Source: Azoarcus sp. KH32C
Lineage (GTDB): Bacteria > Pseudomonadota > Gammaproteobacteria > Burkholderiales > Rhodocyclaceae
Length of the DNA stretch: 64,000 bases
Assembly (NCBI RefSeq): GCF_000349945.1
Contig: NC_020516.1
Location: 1,116,001 to 1,180,000, forward strand
Direction of reading: 5' to 3'
A program made the position numbers and the translations under genes. This document shows, piece by piece, positions 8,589-19,100 of this stretch. Numbering within the stretch: position 1 is the stretch's first letter; every line of letters begins with the position of its first letter. The notes under the pieces are model-generated. The model was not told the origin of the DNA. It did no database searches and worked only from the letters and a program-made list of their open reading frames with translations.

Positions 8589-9702
8589 TACCGATCCCAA
8601 CGGAATGAAGGTGGTCGTCGGCATGTCCGGCGGCGTCGACTCGTCGGTGACGGCGCTGTTGCTTAAGCGCCAGGGCTACCAGGTGACGGGTCTGTTCATG
8701 AAGAACTGGGAGGACGATGACGACGACGAGTACTGCTCGACGCGCCAGGATCTCGTAGACGTCGCATCGGTGTGCGACGTGATCGGGATCGACCTCGAGG
8801 TCGTGAACTTCTCCGCCGAGTACAAGGATCGCGTGTTCGCCGACTTCCTGCGCGAGTACGAGGCCGGCCGCACGCCGAACCCTGACATCCTGTGCAATTC
8901 CGAGATCAAATTCCGCTGCTTCCTCGATCACGCGATGCAGCTCGGCGCCGACAAGATCGCGACCGGGCACTATGCGGGCGTGCGCGAGTGGGTGAACGAC
9001 GGGCGCACCGAGTACCAGTTGCTCAAGGCCGAGGATGGCACCAAGGACCAGAGCTATTTCCTCTATCGCCTGACGCAGGCTCAGCTCGCGAAGACGCTGT
9101 TCCCGCTGGGGGGGCTTTACAAGCGCGAGGTGCGCAAGATCGCCGCCGACGCCGGCCTGCATGTCGCCGCGAAGAAGGATTCGACCGGCATCTGCTTCAT
9201 CGGCGAGCGTCCGTTCCGCGAGTTCCTGATGCGCTACCTGCCGACGAAGCCGGGCGAGATCCGCTGCCTCGACGACGGCCGCGTGCTCGGCGAGCACCAG
9301 GGCCTGATGTACCACACGATCGGCCAGCGGAAGGGGCTGCATATCGGCGGCATCAAGGGCAACCAGGACGAGGCCGGCGAGCATGATGCGTGGTACGTCG
9401 CCGGCAAGGACGTGAAGGCGAACGTGCTGCACGTAGTGCAGGGGCACGACCACCCGGCGCTGCTCCGGAGCCGCCTGACGGCGGCCGACCTCAACTGGAT
9501 CGCGGGGCGCGATCCGCATACGCACTGGGTGTATACGGCGAAGCCGCGTTACCGGACGCCCGACATGCCCTGCGAGATCGACGCGCTGGCCGACGGACGC
9601 GCCGAGATCGCCTTCGCGCAGCCGCAATGGGCGCTGACGCCGGGGCAGAGCGTGGTGGTGTATGAGTCGAAGGTATGCCTGGGCGGCGGGGTGATCGTCT
9701 AA
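8578..9702 (+). CDS. mnmA: tRNA-specific 2-thiouridylase
   Basis: Makes the 2-thio group of mnm5s2U34 in Lys, Glu and Gln tRNAs, using sulphur relayed by the Tus/IscS system; cytoplasmic. The 374 residues are typical. The PP-loop is SGGVDSS (17-23), and the two catalytic cysteines are in NPDILCNSEI (Cys106) and STGICFIGE (Cys206). I chose the ATG at 8578 because GGAGAAGGA lies just upstream; the GTG at 8563 would overlap that site. An intrinsic terminator follows after 7 bases. Confidence 0.97.
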   Translation: MSSNTDPNGMKVVVGMSGGVDSSVTALLLKRQGYQVTGLFMKNWEDDDDDEYCSTRQDLVDVASVCDVIGIDLEVVNFSAEYKDRVFADFLREYEAGRTPNPDILCNSEIKFRCFLDHAMQLGADKIATGHYAGVREWVNDGRTEYQLLKAEDGTKDQSYFLYRLTQAQLAKTLFPLGGLYKREVRKIAADAGLHVAAKKDSTGICFIGERPFREFLMRYLPTKPGEIRCLDDGRVLGEHQGLMYHTIGQRKGLHIGGIKGNQDEAGEHDAWYVAGKDVKANVLHVVQGHDHPALLRSRLTAADLNWIAGRDPHTHWVYTAKPRYRTPDMPCEIDALADGRAEIAFAQPQWALTPGQSVVVYESKVCLGGGVIV

Positions 9703-9709
9703 GCTGATT

Positions 9710-9733
9710 GCCGCGCCTGCCGGCGCGGCTTTG
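9710..9733 (+). terminator. Probable intrinsic terminator of mnmA
   Basis: An 8-bp perfect stem GCCGCGCC/GGCGCGGC with a 4-base loop is followed by a short TTTG run. The stem is strong but the T-tract is poor. Confidence 0.65.
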
Positions 9734-9751
9734 CCTCGCGTGCGGCGGCCG

Positions 9752-9937
9752 TCAGACGCTGCCGTCGTTGCCGGTGTCCTCGCTGCGCTTGCCGAGCAGC
9801 TTGGCCATCAGGGGGTTGAGCTTCGCGGCGCCGCCGCTCGCGTTCGCATCGCGGCCGAAGCGCGCGGGCGTATCGGCGTTCTTCATGCGGCTGCGGATCT
9901 TGAGGCCGTTGAGTTTTTCGAGGTCGGTCTTTTTCAT
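9752..9937 (-). CDS. Small conserved-type protein (61 residues)
   Basis: A 61-residue basic protein beginning MKKTDLEKLNGLKIRSRM. I have the impression of similar short proteins in other proteobacteria but no function is known to me. The ATG at 9937 is chosen because the longer frame (to 10042) would overlap the 3' end of the next gene and its extra part looks like noise. It converges with mnmA, 49 bases apart. No signal peptide or membrane segment is seen. Confidence 0.6.
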   Translation of the reverse strand: MKKTDLEKLNGLKIRSRMKNADTPARFGRDANASGGAAKLNPLMAKLLGKRSEDTGNDGSV

Positions 9938-9974
9938 CGTGTGTCGCAGCGCCCAGGCGAGGGGCGGATTTCCT

Positions 9975-10928
9975 TCAACGGGTCGGTGATACGAGAGGCG
10001 ACGGTTGGGAGCGCAGGCGCAGTGTATTGCGATAGCGCTCACAGCGGTCCATATATTCGCGCGTGCTCTTCGGCATCGGGACGCGTGCGCGGGTGATGTA
10101 ACTGACGAGGTCGCGCCCCTGGATGATGAGGTTCATGCCGTCGGCGGCAAGTTGCAGGTCTTCGGCGCTTGTCGCGGAGACCAGGCGTGGCGAGAACGCG
10201 CCCAGGCGCTCGGCGGCGACGGCGAAGGTGGCCCACACATCGAAGATCGCCGGGTCGGTGCGCAGGGTTTCGCATTTGACCTTGGCCGCCTCGGTGAAGC
10301 GCAGCGTCGGATCCTCGATGCCTTCGAAGAAATACGTGCCGCCAAAGGTTTCGATCATCACGCCTGCGAGGCGGTCGATATCGCGCAGGGTCTGCGAGAT
10401 CTTGATGTAGCGGCTCTCGTAGAACGCTTCGACGGGGATCGAGAAGGCGCGGAAGGGTTCGCCCCACAGTTCGTCGATGCCTTCTTCGCCGCTGCGGTGG
10501 CGCACGAGCTTGCCCAGCGTCAGGGCTTCCTGCAGACAGAAGCCGCATTCGCGCATCAGCGCGTTGTCGGACTCGATCTCGATCCCAACTTCCTGCAGTT
10601 CCATCAGTTTGGTGAAGATGTCGGTCGCGCGGTTGAACAGCGCGCCGGCGAGCATCGCGCCTTTGACGCGCTTGCGCTCGGGGTCGGGCTCGCTTTCATA
10701 GGTTTGGCGCGCTTCCTTGAGCCGCCGGCCGGGAATGTTGATGCCGTGCTCGACGTGGTTGAACAGGCGCCGCGTGAGCCCTTCGATCAATAGGCGCTTG
10801 GCACGCAGCGAGTCCTCGGGGGGCGGGTAGGCCTTGATCCAGTACCCGTCGTAGAAGATTCGCTCGACGCCTTCGATGACGCGCGTGGTGCCATTGGCGG
10901 GGACGGTAGCGTTCATTGCACGGATCAT
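9975..10928 (-). CDS. Conserved-type protein of unknown function (317 residues)
   Basis: A 317-residue, apparently soluble, helix-rich protein I do not recognise. It has no signal peptide or membrane segment. Notable stretches are RIFYDGYWIKAYPPPEDSL near the N-terminus, GIEIESDNALMRECGF in the middle and DGMNLIIQGRDLVSYITRAR near the C-terminus. Coding quality is high, so the gene is real. A start at 10916 (MNATVP) is possible. It stands alone, with a 237-base upstream gap that may hold its promoter; I see no clear motif there. Confidence 0.75.
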   Translation of the reverse strand: MIRAMNATVPANGTTRVIEGVERIFYDGYWIKAYPPPEDSLRAKRLLIEGLTRRLFNHVEHGINIPGRRLKEARQTYESEPDPERKRVKGAMLAGALFNRATDIFTKLMELQEVGIEIESDNALMRECGFCLQEALTLGKLVRHRSGEEGIDELWGEPFRAFSIPVEAFYESRYIKISQTLRDIDRLAGVMIETFGGTYFFEGIEDPTLRFTEAAKVKCETLRTDPAIFDVWATFAVAAERLGAFSPRLVSATSAEDLQLAADGMNLIIQGRDLVSYITRARVPMPKSTREYMDRCERYRNTLRLRSQPSPLVSPTR

Positions 10929-11165
10929 TCCGAGGCAATTGGTAGGAAGCGGCGCGGGAGCCCGAAAGCGCCGCCGTCTGCTCAGGAAGCGCGGCGCGCA
11001 GCGAGGGTGTCGGAAAGGGCGGCAGCCTGGGCGCCTGCGATTTCATCCTGACTTTTGAGTACAGGCTAATCTTACGGCAAGCGTCCGGCTATGGCCCGCG
11101 CACGTTGAAAAAATTTGCAGCCGGGCGACTGGCGGCGGAGCCCCGGGGGCGAACGGCGGCGCCGA

Positions 11166-11618
11166 TCAGACCAAGTCGGGCGGTACGACGGCCCGCAGCA
11201 CATGCTGTGTTTCGCCGTTGCGGGTGCGCGTCGTGAACCACCACAACGCGCCCTTCTTGATCGTCCAGTCGGCTTCCTCGCCGGCAAGCAGCAGTGCGGC
11301 CAGGCGGCCCAGCGCGGGTTGATGCCCGACGACGAGGCAGGTCCGGTCGGAATCCGGCCACCCGGTCGCGGCCAGGAGGTCGGCGACGCCGCCTTCGGGT
11401 CCCAGCGAGGGCACGACCTCGAAGTCGTCCGTGAAGGCAGACGCCGTCTGGCGTGTCCGCGTGGTTGGGCTCACGAGCACGCGCAGCCGCTTGGGGCGAC
11501 GCTCGTTGAGCCATGCCGCGACGTTGCGGGCCTGTCGCTGGCCGCGCTCGGTCAGCTCTCGGGTATGGTCGGGCGTGCCGTCGATCGCTTCGGCGTGGCG
11601 CCATAGCAGCAGATCCAT
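11166..11618 (-). CDS. sixA: Phosphohistidine phosphatase SixA
   Basis: A 150-residue histidine phosphatase of the SixA family, which removes phosphate from phosphohistidine in phosphorelay or PTS proteins. The catalytic RHA motif is at residues 7-9 (LLLWRHAEA), and the second His is in CLVVGHQPALG. The start at 11618 is set by a GAGGAGGA site directly upstream; the longer frame is ignored. It lies 79 bases after the CYTH-CHAD gene on the same strand, probably one unit with glnE, although no phosphorelay partner is next to it. Confidence 0.9.
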   Translation of the reverse strand: MDLLLWRHAEAIDGTPDHTRELTERGQRQARNVAAWLNERRPKRLRVLVSPTTRTRQTASAFTDDFEVVPSLGPEGGVADLLAATGWPDSDRTCLVVGHQPALGRLAALLLAGEEADWTIKKGALWWFTTRTRNGETQHVLRAVVPPDLV

Positions 11619-11697
11619 CGCATCCTCCTCTGGACGAAAGCCCGGAAGGCTAGGCGGCGCGCGTTGCGCCACTATTACAGTCGAGGCGTGACCGTTT

Positions 11698-13215
11698 TCA
11701 ATCCGCCCATGGCGGTCGACCGTCGAGCAGGCGATCGAGTGCCCGGACGGCGCGCCGACTCCACCTGAGGTATCGCGGCCCATGCCAGCCGCAGACGTAG
11801 GCGGCGGCCGCACGCAGCTCGGCGGACTCGGCGGCCCAGGCCGCGAGCCGCGCGCGGGCGATGTCGACGTCGTTCACGAAGCCGAGATCGGCCTGGGCGT
11901 GCAGCAGACTCCGGAGGAAGCTCTCTGTCTGCTTGGCGGGCAGCAGCGGGGAGAAGAATTCGATCGCGTAGCGCAGACGCTTGGCGGCGATGCGCAGCGC
12001 GTGCAGGGTTTGCGGAACGCCCTCGGCGATCGCGGCATGGCGGCGACGCGCCTTCTTTCGCAGAGCGTCGAGCTGGATGCGGGCGAAGGTGCCGAGGTCG
12101 GCGGCGTCGATCAGGGGATTGCGCGGCAGGTCGAGCAGGGCTGCGGTCAGGTCGAGGAGTTGGCGTCCCTGGGCCGCGCGGTCGATATTCACGCGCGTCG
12201 CGTCGTAGGCCGCCTTGCGCGCGGCGTGGGCACGCTCCGCCAATTCGGCGATGGCGACGGCTTCGACGGGCGTGTACCGGCTGCCGGCGTCGAGAATCGG
12301 CAGCAGCAGTTCGTCACACAGTACGTCGAGGTCGCGCGCGGCGCCGAAGGCTGCGGCATTGTCGGCGAGACGTGCGCTCCAGTCTTCGACGAAGGTGGGC
12401 GGCAGGGCCGGCGTGAAGAGCCGGATCAGCGAGCGCAGCCGGCGTAGCGCAACACGCAACTGGTGGGTGTATTCGGGATCCGTGCCGGCCGCCGCGCCCG
12501 CGACGTTGCCCTGCCAGTGCCGCAGGCAGGCGAAGGCGAGGGTGCGGAAGGCTTCGACCGGATCCTGGTCCGATGAGATGCCGGAGGCTTCGGCGCGTTG
12601 CGGCCGCACGGGTTGATCCAGATGCAGGCGGAAGCCGCGTGCGGCCTTGCTTGAGTCGTCGGGCAGGAGCGGCAGCCCGGCGGCGAGCTGGCGGGCGAGG
12701 ACGAGCAGGTCCTGCGGCCGGCCTTCGACGAGTTCCAATTCGAGTTCGCACAGCGCTTCACTGCGCTCGCCGGCGATGATGTCGCCGGTGTCGAGCATCA
12801 TCAGGATGCGGACGCCATCGGCCGGCGCATGCAGCCGTGTCTCGCGCCGAAAGCGCGTGGAGAATACGGGGGCGAGGGCGGCGGCATGGCGCTGAAGGAC
12901 TTTTCGCACCTTCGGGACGTCGACCGCCGAGAAATCGAAGCTGTCGCCGTAGGGCTGTTCCCACTCCGGGCGTTGCGTGAGCCCGCCCGCGGAGCTCGTC
13001 TCGCACTTGATCGTCTGCAACTGCACGCGGCCCTGGCGGCGGGTGCGAACGGCAATCTTGCGCTTCTTCAACGCGAGATCGGGCGTGTCGAAGTAGGTGT
13101 TGTCGAGGGTGACGGCGTTGCCCTGCTTTTCGGCCGCGACGAACAGCGGATGGCGGCGCAGGGCGGGGAGGGCCCGCCGAGGCAGGCTGAGTTTGAGTTC
13201 GATTTCCTGGCTCAT
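11698..13215 (-). CDS. CYTH-CHAD domain inorganic triphosphatase/polyphosphate-binding protein
   Basis: A 505-residue two-domain protein resembling YgiF. The N-terminal CYTH domain opens with the metal/phosphate motif EIELKL (residues 4-9) and covers about 200 residues; YgiF-type CYTH domains hydrolyse inorganic triphosphate. The C-terminal CHAD domain (about 230-490) is helical and rich in Arg/His/Lys in the spaced pattern known to bind polyphosphate (HQLRVALRRLRSL, HALRIAAKRLRYAIEFF). It lies between glnE and sixA on the same strand. In E. coli ygiF is also next to glnE, which supports the call. Confidence 0.9.
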   Translation of the reverse strand: MSQEIELKLSLPRRALPALRRHPLFVAAEKQGNAVTLDNTYFDTPDLALKKRKIAVRTRRQGRVQLQTIKCETSSAGGLTQRPEWEQPYGDSFDFSAVDVPKVRKVLQRHAAALAPVFSTRFRRETRLHAPADGVRILMMLDTGDIIAGERSEALCELELELVEGRPQDLLVLARQLAAGLPLLPDDSSKAARGFRLHLDQPVRPQRAEASGISSDQDPVEAFRTLAFACLRHWQGNVAGAAAGTDPEYTHQLRVALRRLRSLIRLFTPALPPTFVEDWSARLADNAAAFGAARDLDVLCDELLLPILDAGSRYTPVEAVAIAELAERAHAARKAAYDATRVNIDRAAQGRQLLDLTAALLDLPRNPLIDAADLGTFARIQLDALRKKARRRHAAIAEGVPQTLHALRIAAKRLRYAIEFFSPLLPAKQTESFLRSLLHAQADLGFVNDVDIARARLAAWAAESAELRAAAAYVCGWHGPRYLRWSRRAVRALDRLLDGRPPWAD

Positions 13216-13303
13216 CGCGGACCTGGGGCTGCGCAACTCGGGGATTGTAATCCCTTGTCTTGCGCCCGTCATGCTTGCAGCCGGCATTCCGGGGCGCCCC
13301 GCG

Positions 13304-15991
13304 TCAGGGTTCGCCGAAGACCTGCTGCCACAGGATGCGCACCGGTTCGCGAGCCAGCGTGACTTCGCCCGGATCGACGCGCGAGGGCAGGCCGTTGAGG
13401 CGCTGGCGGTGTTGCAGGTGGCGCAGCATGCGGTAGCTGTCGCCGCAACGCGCGGCGAGCCCCGCCGGGATCAGGCCGAGTTCGCCGGCGATGCGCAGCA
13501 GCGCGATGTTGCCGAGGTTGCCGGTGAGTTCAGGGTGATGGTGGGCGTGGCCGAGCACGAGGTATTGGACGAGGAACTCGACGTCGATGAGGCCGCCGCC
13601 GTCGTGCTTGAGATCGAAACGTTCGCTCTTGGCGGAATGGGCCTCGCGCATCTTCTGGCGCATCGACAGGACTTCGGCGCGCAGGGTGTCGAGATCCCGT
13701 TCCTGGCGCAGGACTTCGCAGCGGATGCGTTCGAAGGCCGCACCGAGGGCCGGATCGCCCGCGGCGAAGCGGGCGCGCGTAAGCGCCTGGTGCTCCCACA
13801 CCCAGGCGGATTCGAGCTGGTATTTGCGGAAGGCGTCGAGCGAGCAGACGATCATGCCGGACTCGCCGTTGGGGCGAAGGCGCAGGTCGGTCTCGAAGAG
13901 GATGCCGGCGGCGGTCTGGCTGGAGAGCCAGGAGTTGAGGCGCTGGGCGAGGCGGGCGTAGACGTCGCTCGCTTCCGGGGCGTCGTCGTTGCCGTGCAGG
14001 AACACGAGATCGAGGTCGGAGGCGTAGCCAAGCTCCTTGCCGCCGAGCTTGCCGTAGGCAATTACGGCGAATTCGGGTTCCTTGCGGTGGCGGATCTTGA
14101 TCTTGCGCCAGACGGCGGGGATGCTCAGGTCGAGGATGAGGTCGGCCAGCGCCGACAGGTGATCGGCGAGCGTCTCGACGGTCAGCATGCCGGCGATGTC
14201 CTGCGTGAGCAGGCGGAAGACCTGGGCGTGGTGATGCTCGCGGATGAGGTCCATCTGCCGCTCCATGTCCGGCTCGGCGGCATCGAGCGCGGCGGCGATC
14301 TGGGCGCGCACCGCGGGCCAGTCGGGCGCCGCCTGCAGCGTGCGCATGTCGAGCAACTCGTCGAGCAGGATCGGGTGGCGGGTCAGGAACTGGGCGGCCC
14401 AGCGCGAGGCGTTCATCAGGTCCGCGACCCGGCGCAGCGCCTGCGGATATTGCTGCAGCAGCGCGAGGTAGGCGCCGCGGCGGCTGATCGCTTCGATGAA
14501 GTCTAGGAAGCGGGCGAGAGTTTCGTCTGGCCCCGATGTGGCCGCCGCGGCTTCGACGACGCGCGGGATCAGCGCATCGAGGCGGCCGCGGATGTGGTTG
14601 GGGAGCTGCTGGTAGCGATTGCCGGTGCGGATCGCAGCCAGGCGGTTCGCCGCGACAGCGGGCTCCCGATATCCGAGTTCGGCGAGGATCGGTTCTGCCT
14701 GGCGTTCGTTCTCGGCGGCCGCCCACATGCCGTCGAGACGGTGGCCTTCTTCCTGCGGGGCGCCGAATACGTGCTCGAAGTGGCGGCTGACGTTCGCACG
14801 ATGGCGGTCGAGGGTTTCAAGCAGGGCGGCGTAGTCGGGGAAATTCATCGCGCAGGCGATGCGCGCGCGGTCCTCGTCGTTTTGCGGCAGGTCGTGCGTC
14901 TGCGCGTCGTCGAGGTACTGCAGGCGATGCTCGAGGCGGCGCAGGAAGTCGTAGGCGCCGCCCAGTTCGGCGACCGCCTCGGGGGTGAGAATCCCGCGTT
15001 CGGAGAGCAGGGCGAGCACCTTGAGGGTAGGGCGCTGCTGCAGGTGGAGGTCGCGCCCCCCGCGGATCAGCTGGAAGACCTGGGCGATGAACTCGATCTC
15101 GCGGATGCCCCCCGGGCCGAGCTTGATGTTGTTGGCGCGGTCGCGGCGTGCCACTTCGCGGCGGATCTGCGCGTGCAGGTCGCGCATCGCGTTGATCGCA
15201 CCGAAGTCGAGGTATTTGCGGAAGACGAAGGGGCGGGCGATCTTTTCGAGTTCCTCGAAGCGTTCGCCGGCGAGCACGCGCGCCTTGATCCACGCGTAGC
15301 GCTCCCATTCCCGGCCCTGGGTGATGAAATAGTTCTCCAGCATGTCGAAGGAGGCGACCAGCGGCCCGGAGTCGCCGTTCGGCCGCAGGCGCATGTCGAC
15401 GCGGAAGACCTGGCCGTGCTCGGTGACTTCTGCGAGCGCCTGGATGAGCTGTTTGCCGAGCCGTTCGAAGAACTCGAAATTGCTGATGACTTTCGCCCCG
15501 CCGGTGTCGCCGTCTTCGGGATAGACGAAGATCAGGTCGATGTCAGAGGAGACGTTGAGCTCGCGCCCGCCGAGCTTGCCCATGCCGATGACGAGCAGTT
15601 CCTGCTTCCAGCCGGTGGTCGACAAGGGCGCGCCGTAGCGCTGCACGAGGCCTTCGCGCAGCACATCGTGGGCGGCCTGGACCGTGACCTCGGCCAGCAG
15701 CGTCATCGTTTCGGTGACTTCGGCGAGGTCGGCCATGCCGTTGAGGTCGCGCACGAGGATGTGGCTGACGACCCATGCCCGCAGCTTGCGCAGTGTTGCG
15801 CGAAGGCGCGTTTCGTCGAGTCCCGATTCGCGCATGAACGCCTGCATGGCATCGGCATCGAGGGCGTGCGGGAGCGATTGTTCGAGGCGGGCCGCGAGCC
15901 ACGGACGGCTGTCCAGCATGCGCTGAAGAAAGCGCGACAGGGGCGTTGCGTAAGAAAGTGCTTCAGAGGGGGATTTTGGGGCAACGGACAT
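13304..15991 (-). CDS. glnE: Glutamine synthetase adenylyltransferase/deadenylase
   Basis: A bifunctional enzyme that adds AMP to glutamine synthetase when glutamine is high and removes it when nitrogen is scarce, under PII control. About 895 residues. Two nucleotidyltransferase domains are seen: the N-terminal removase (GMGKLGGRELNVSSDIDL, about residue 140) and the C-terminal transferase (YGKLGGKELGYASDLDL, about residue 650), each followed by an LRLRPNG strand. An ATG at 16012 would add seven residues. The CYTH-CHAD gene follows 88 bases downstream. Confidence 0.96.
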   Translation of the reverse strand: MSVAPKSPSEALSYATPLSRFLQRMLDSRPWLAARLEQSLPHALDADAMQAFMRESGLDETRLRATLRKLRAWVVSHILVRDLNGMADLAEVTETMTLLAEVTVQAAHDVLREGLVQRYGAPLSTTGWKQELLVIGMGKLGGRELNVSSDIDLIFVYPEDGDTGGAKVISNFEFFERLGKQLIQALAEVTEHGQVFRVDMRLRPNGDSGPLVASFDMLENYFITQGREWERYAWIKARVLAGERFEELEKIARPFVFRKYLDFGAINAMRDLHAQIRREVARRDRANNIKLGPGGIREIEFIAQVFQLIRGGRDLHLQQRPTLKVLALLSERGILTPEAVAELGGAYDFLRRLEHRLQYLDDAQTHDLPQNDEDRARIACAMNFPDYAALLETLDRHRANVSRHFEHVFGAPQEEGHRLDGMWAAAENERQAEPILAELGYREPAVAANRLAAIRTGNRYQQLPNHIRGRLDALIPRVVEAAAATSGPDETLARFLDFIEAISRRGAYLALLQQYPQALRRVADLMNASRWAAQFLTRHPILLDELLDMRTLQAAPDWPAVRAQIAAALDAAEPDMERQMDLIREHHHAQVFRLLTQDIAGMLTVETLADHLSALADLILDLSIPAVWRKIKIRHRKEPEFAVIAYGKLGGKELGYASDLDLVFLHGNDDAPEASDVYARLAQRLNSWLSSQTAAGILFETDLRLRPNGESGMIVCSLDAFRKYQLESAWVWEHQALTRARFAAGDPALGAAFERIRCEVLRQERDLDTLRAEVLSMRQKMREAHSAKSERFDLKHDGGGLIDVEFLVQYLVLGHAHHHPELTGNLGNIALLRIAGELGLIPAGLAARCGDSYRMLRHLQHRQRLNGLPSRVDPGEVTLAREPVRILWQQVFGEP

Positions 15992-16132
15992 GAGAGTCGG
16001 GTTCCCGATCATTGGTAGAATGCGCCCCTTCCGCCGCCGGATCGGCCGGGCGGAGCACGTGGGCGCAAATCCCGATTGTATCGGAGCCCGCCGCTCCCGG
16101 TCCCGCCGTGCCGCGGCGAGCTCTCATTCACT

Positions 16133-19100
16133 ATGACTTCTCCCGATCCCTCCTCCGCCGATATGACCCGCAGGTCGCCGACCTTCCTTCGAGGGCGGTG
16201 GTTGCGCAAGGTCATGGTCGCGGTGACGATCGTGTGGTTCGTGTGCGGCGCCTCCTTCCTGCTTGTACGTGAAGTCATCGTGCCGCACGTCGGTGAGTTC
16301 CGGCAGCAGATCGGCGCGGCAATCAGCGATGCGGTCGGGCTGCCGGTGGCGATCGAGGCGCTGTCGGCGGATCTCAGCGGATTGCGGCCGCGTCTGCATC
16401 TGTCGGGCGTTCGTCTGCTCGACCGCGAGGGACGCCAGGCCTTGCGCCTGGAGGCAGTCGATGCGACGGTCGGCTGGTCGTCGATCCTGCGTGGCGAGCC
16501 CTATTTCCATCGCCTGGAATTTAGGGGCCCCCAGCTTTCCCTGCGCCGAGAGGCGGACGGTGAACTCTACGTCGCGGGTACCCATGTGGACCGCGACGGT
16601 TCCGACTCGGCTTTCAGCGACTGGCTCTTCGCGCAGCACGAGATCGTCATCCGCAACGCGAGCCTGGACTGGTCGGACGCGATGCGCGGCGCGCCTGATC
16701 TGCATCTCGACGAGCTCGATTTCCGGATGCGGCGCTCGGGCGGGCACTACCGCTTCGGACTGCGTGCGCGCGCGCCGGCCGAGTTGGCGGAAATGGTCGA
16801 TCTGCGGGGCGATCTGTCCTCGTCGACGCCGCGCGAAGTCGCTTCCTGGTCCGGCCAGGTCTTCGTGGCCGTCGATGAGGCGGATCTCGGCGGCTGGCGA
16901 ACCTGGGTCGATTATCCGGTGCCGGTCACCGGCCGCGGCGGCGTCCGGGCGTGGATCGGCATGGGACGCGGTACGATCGACTCGCTGGCCCTCAACCTCG
17001 CGCTCGACGACGTCCGTACGACCCTGGGCGAAGGCTTGCCGGAACTCGAGCTCCAGAGCGTGCGCGGACGCTTCTCCGGGCGCCGGACGTCGTCGGGATT
17101 CGATCTGTCGCTGGCCGGGCTGCAGCTCGTGACCGGGGACGGCGTGCGCGTCGAACCGACCGACCTCGGCCTGACCTGGCGCGACGCGACGAAGGAAGGC
17201 ACCTTCACGTCGAATCGGCTCGACTTCGCTGCGCTTGCGCGTCTGGCGGGACATCTGCCGGTCGATCCGACGGTGCATAAGCAGCTGGCGGCCTTCGCGC
17301 CGCGCGGCCGCGTTGAAGACGTGCGCGTTGCGTGGCGCGGTCCGGCGGATCAGTTGCAGGCCTGGAAGCTGCATGCGCGCTTCTTCGACCTCGGACTCGA
17401 GCCCCAGGGTATCGTCCCCGGGATGTCCGGCATGTCGGGCGAAGTCGACGGCGACGAACGGGCGGGGCGCTTCCGTCTCGTCGGTAACCGCGCCACGCTG
17501 GAACTTCCGGCGGTGTTCCCCGAGCCGCATCTCGGGTTCTCGATGCTGCGCGCCGACGGCGGTTGGTCACGCCCGGGCGAGCGTCTGCAGATCGGGATCG
17601 ACAGCCTGAACTTCGAAAACCCGGATGCCGCGGGCTCGGCGTCCGGCCATTACTGGCCCGCCGCCGAAGGTCCCGGCGAAATCGATCTGTCGGCGCGGCT
17701 CACGCGCGCCGACACGCAGGCTGTGTGGCGATATCTGCCGCGCGTCGTCAACGATGAGACGCGCAACTGGCTGCGCCACGGCATCGTTGGCGGCCGGGTG
17801 CCGGATGCGCGTCTGCGACTCAAGGGCAAGCTCGCAGATTTTCCATATCGGGACGGCAAGTCGGGGCAGTTTCTGGTGACGACGCGTGTGTCCGGGGCGC
17901 GGCTCGATTATGCGGAAGGCTGGCCGTCGATCACCGGGATCGACGGCGAGGTGCGTTTCGAAGGGCCGGGCATGCGCATCACGGCCGAGCGCGCGCAGAT
18001 CTTCGGCGCCGCGCTGGCCGGTGTCGTCGCCGACGTGCCGGACCTCGACGCGCGCCACGGTGAAATCATGACGATCCGCGGCCGCGCGAGTGGGCCGACC
18101 GCGGAGTTCCTGCGCTTCGTGTCCGAGAGTCCGGTGTCGCGGCATATCGACGGCTTCACCGACGGGATGCGAGCGGAAGGCTTCGGCGCCTTGGATCTCA
18201 AGCTCGTGATGCCGCTACGCAACATCGATTCCACGACGGTCCGTGGCGAATATCGTTTCACGGCCAACCGGCTGTGGGTTGTGAATGGTCTGCCGCCCTT
18301 TGCGGATGCGGTCGGCACGGTGAAGTTCACCGAAAAGGATCTGTCGATTCCCGAGGCGCGCGCACGGCTGTACGGCGAACCGGTGCGCCTGTCGGCCGCC
18401 ACGGGCAAGGACGGTGGCGTGAGTTTCGTTGCCGCGGGCGGTGCCAGGCTGCAGGCGGTGCGGGAAGCCCATGACTGGCCCGTGCTGGAGCACGTGTCCG
18501 GCACTGCCCAGTGGCAGGCACAGGTGGACGTGCGGGCGCAGGGCAGCCACGTCGCCGTCCAGTCCGATCTCTCCGGCGTCACCTCGAGTCTGCCTGAGCC
18601 GTTGAACAAGAGCGCTGCCGCCGCGTGGCCGGTCAACGTCGCGCTCGATTTCCCCGCCGGCGGCCAGCGGGAGTCGGTACGCGTGAATCTGGACGGCCGC
18701 GCCGAGCTGCGCTTCGAACGGCGGCGGAGCGGAGACAACTGGGAGATCGCCCGCGCCGGACTTGGTATTCGCACGGCTGCGCCGGAGTCCGACCGTGGGC
18801 TGGTCCTCGCCGTGAAGACTGATGATCTCGACGTCGACGCTTGGCGCAAGGCCCTCGATCCGGGCGGAGGCGGTGCCGGCGCCCATGGCGGCAAGATGCC
18901 GCTCAGCGTTGCCGCTGTTGACCTCGATGCGCGCCGCGTGACCGCGCTGGGCCATTCGCTTTCGGCCGTGCGCTTGAACGCGCGGGCCGACGCCGGCGGC
19001 TGGAAGGGGCGTGTAGCGAGCCATGAGGCCGAGGGCGAGTTCGACTGGCGCGATAGCGGAGATGGCACCCTGCGCGCCCGGCTCAAGCGGCTCGCGTTGG

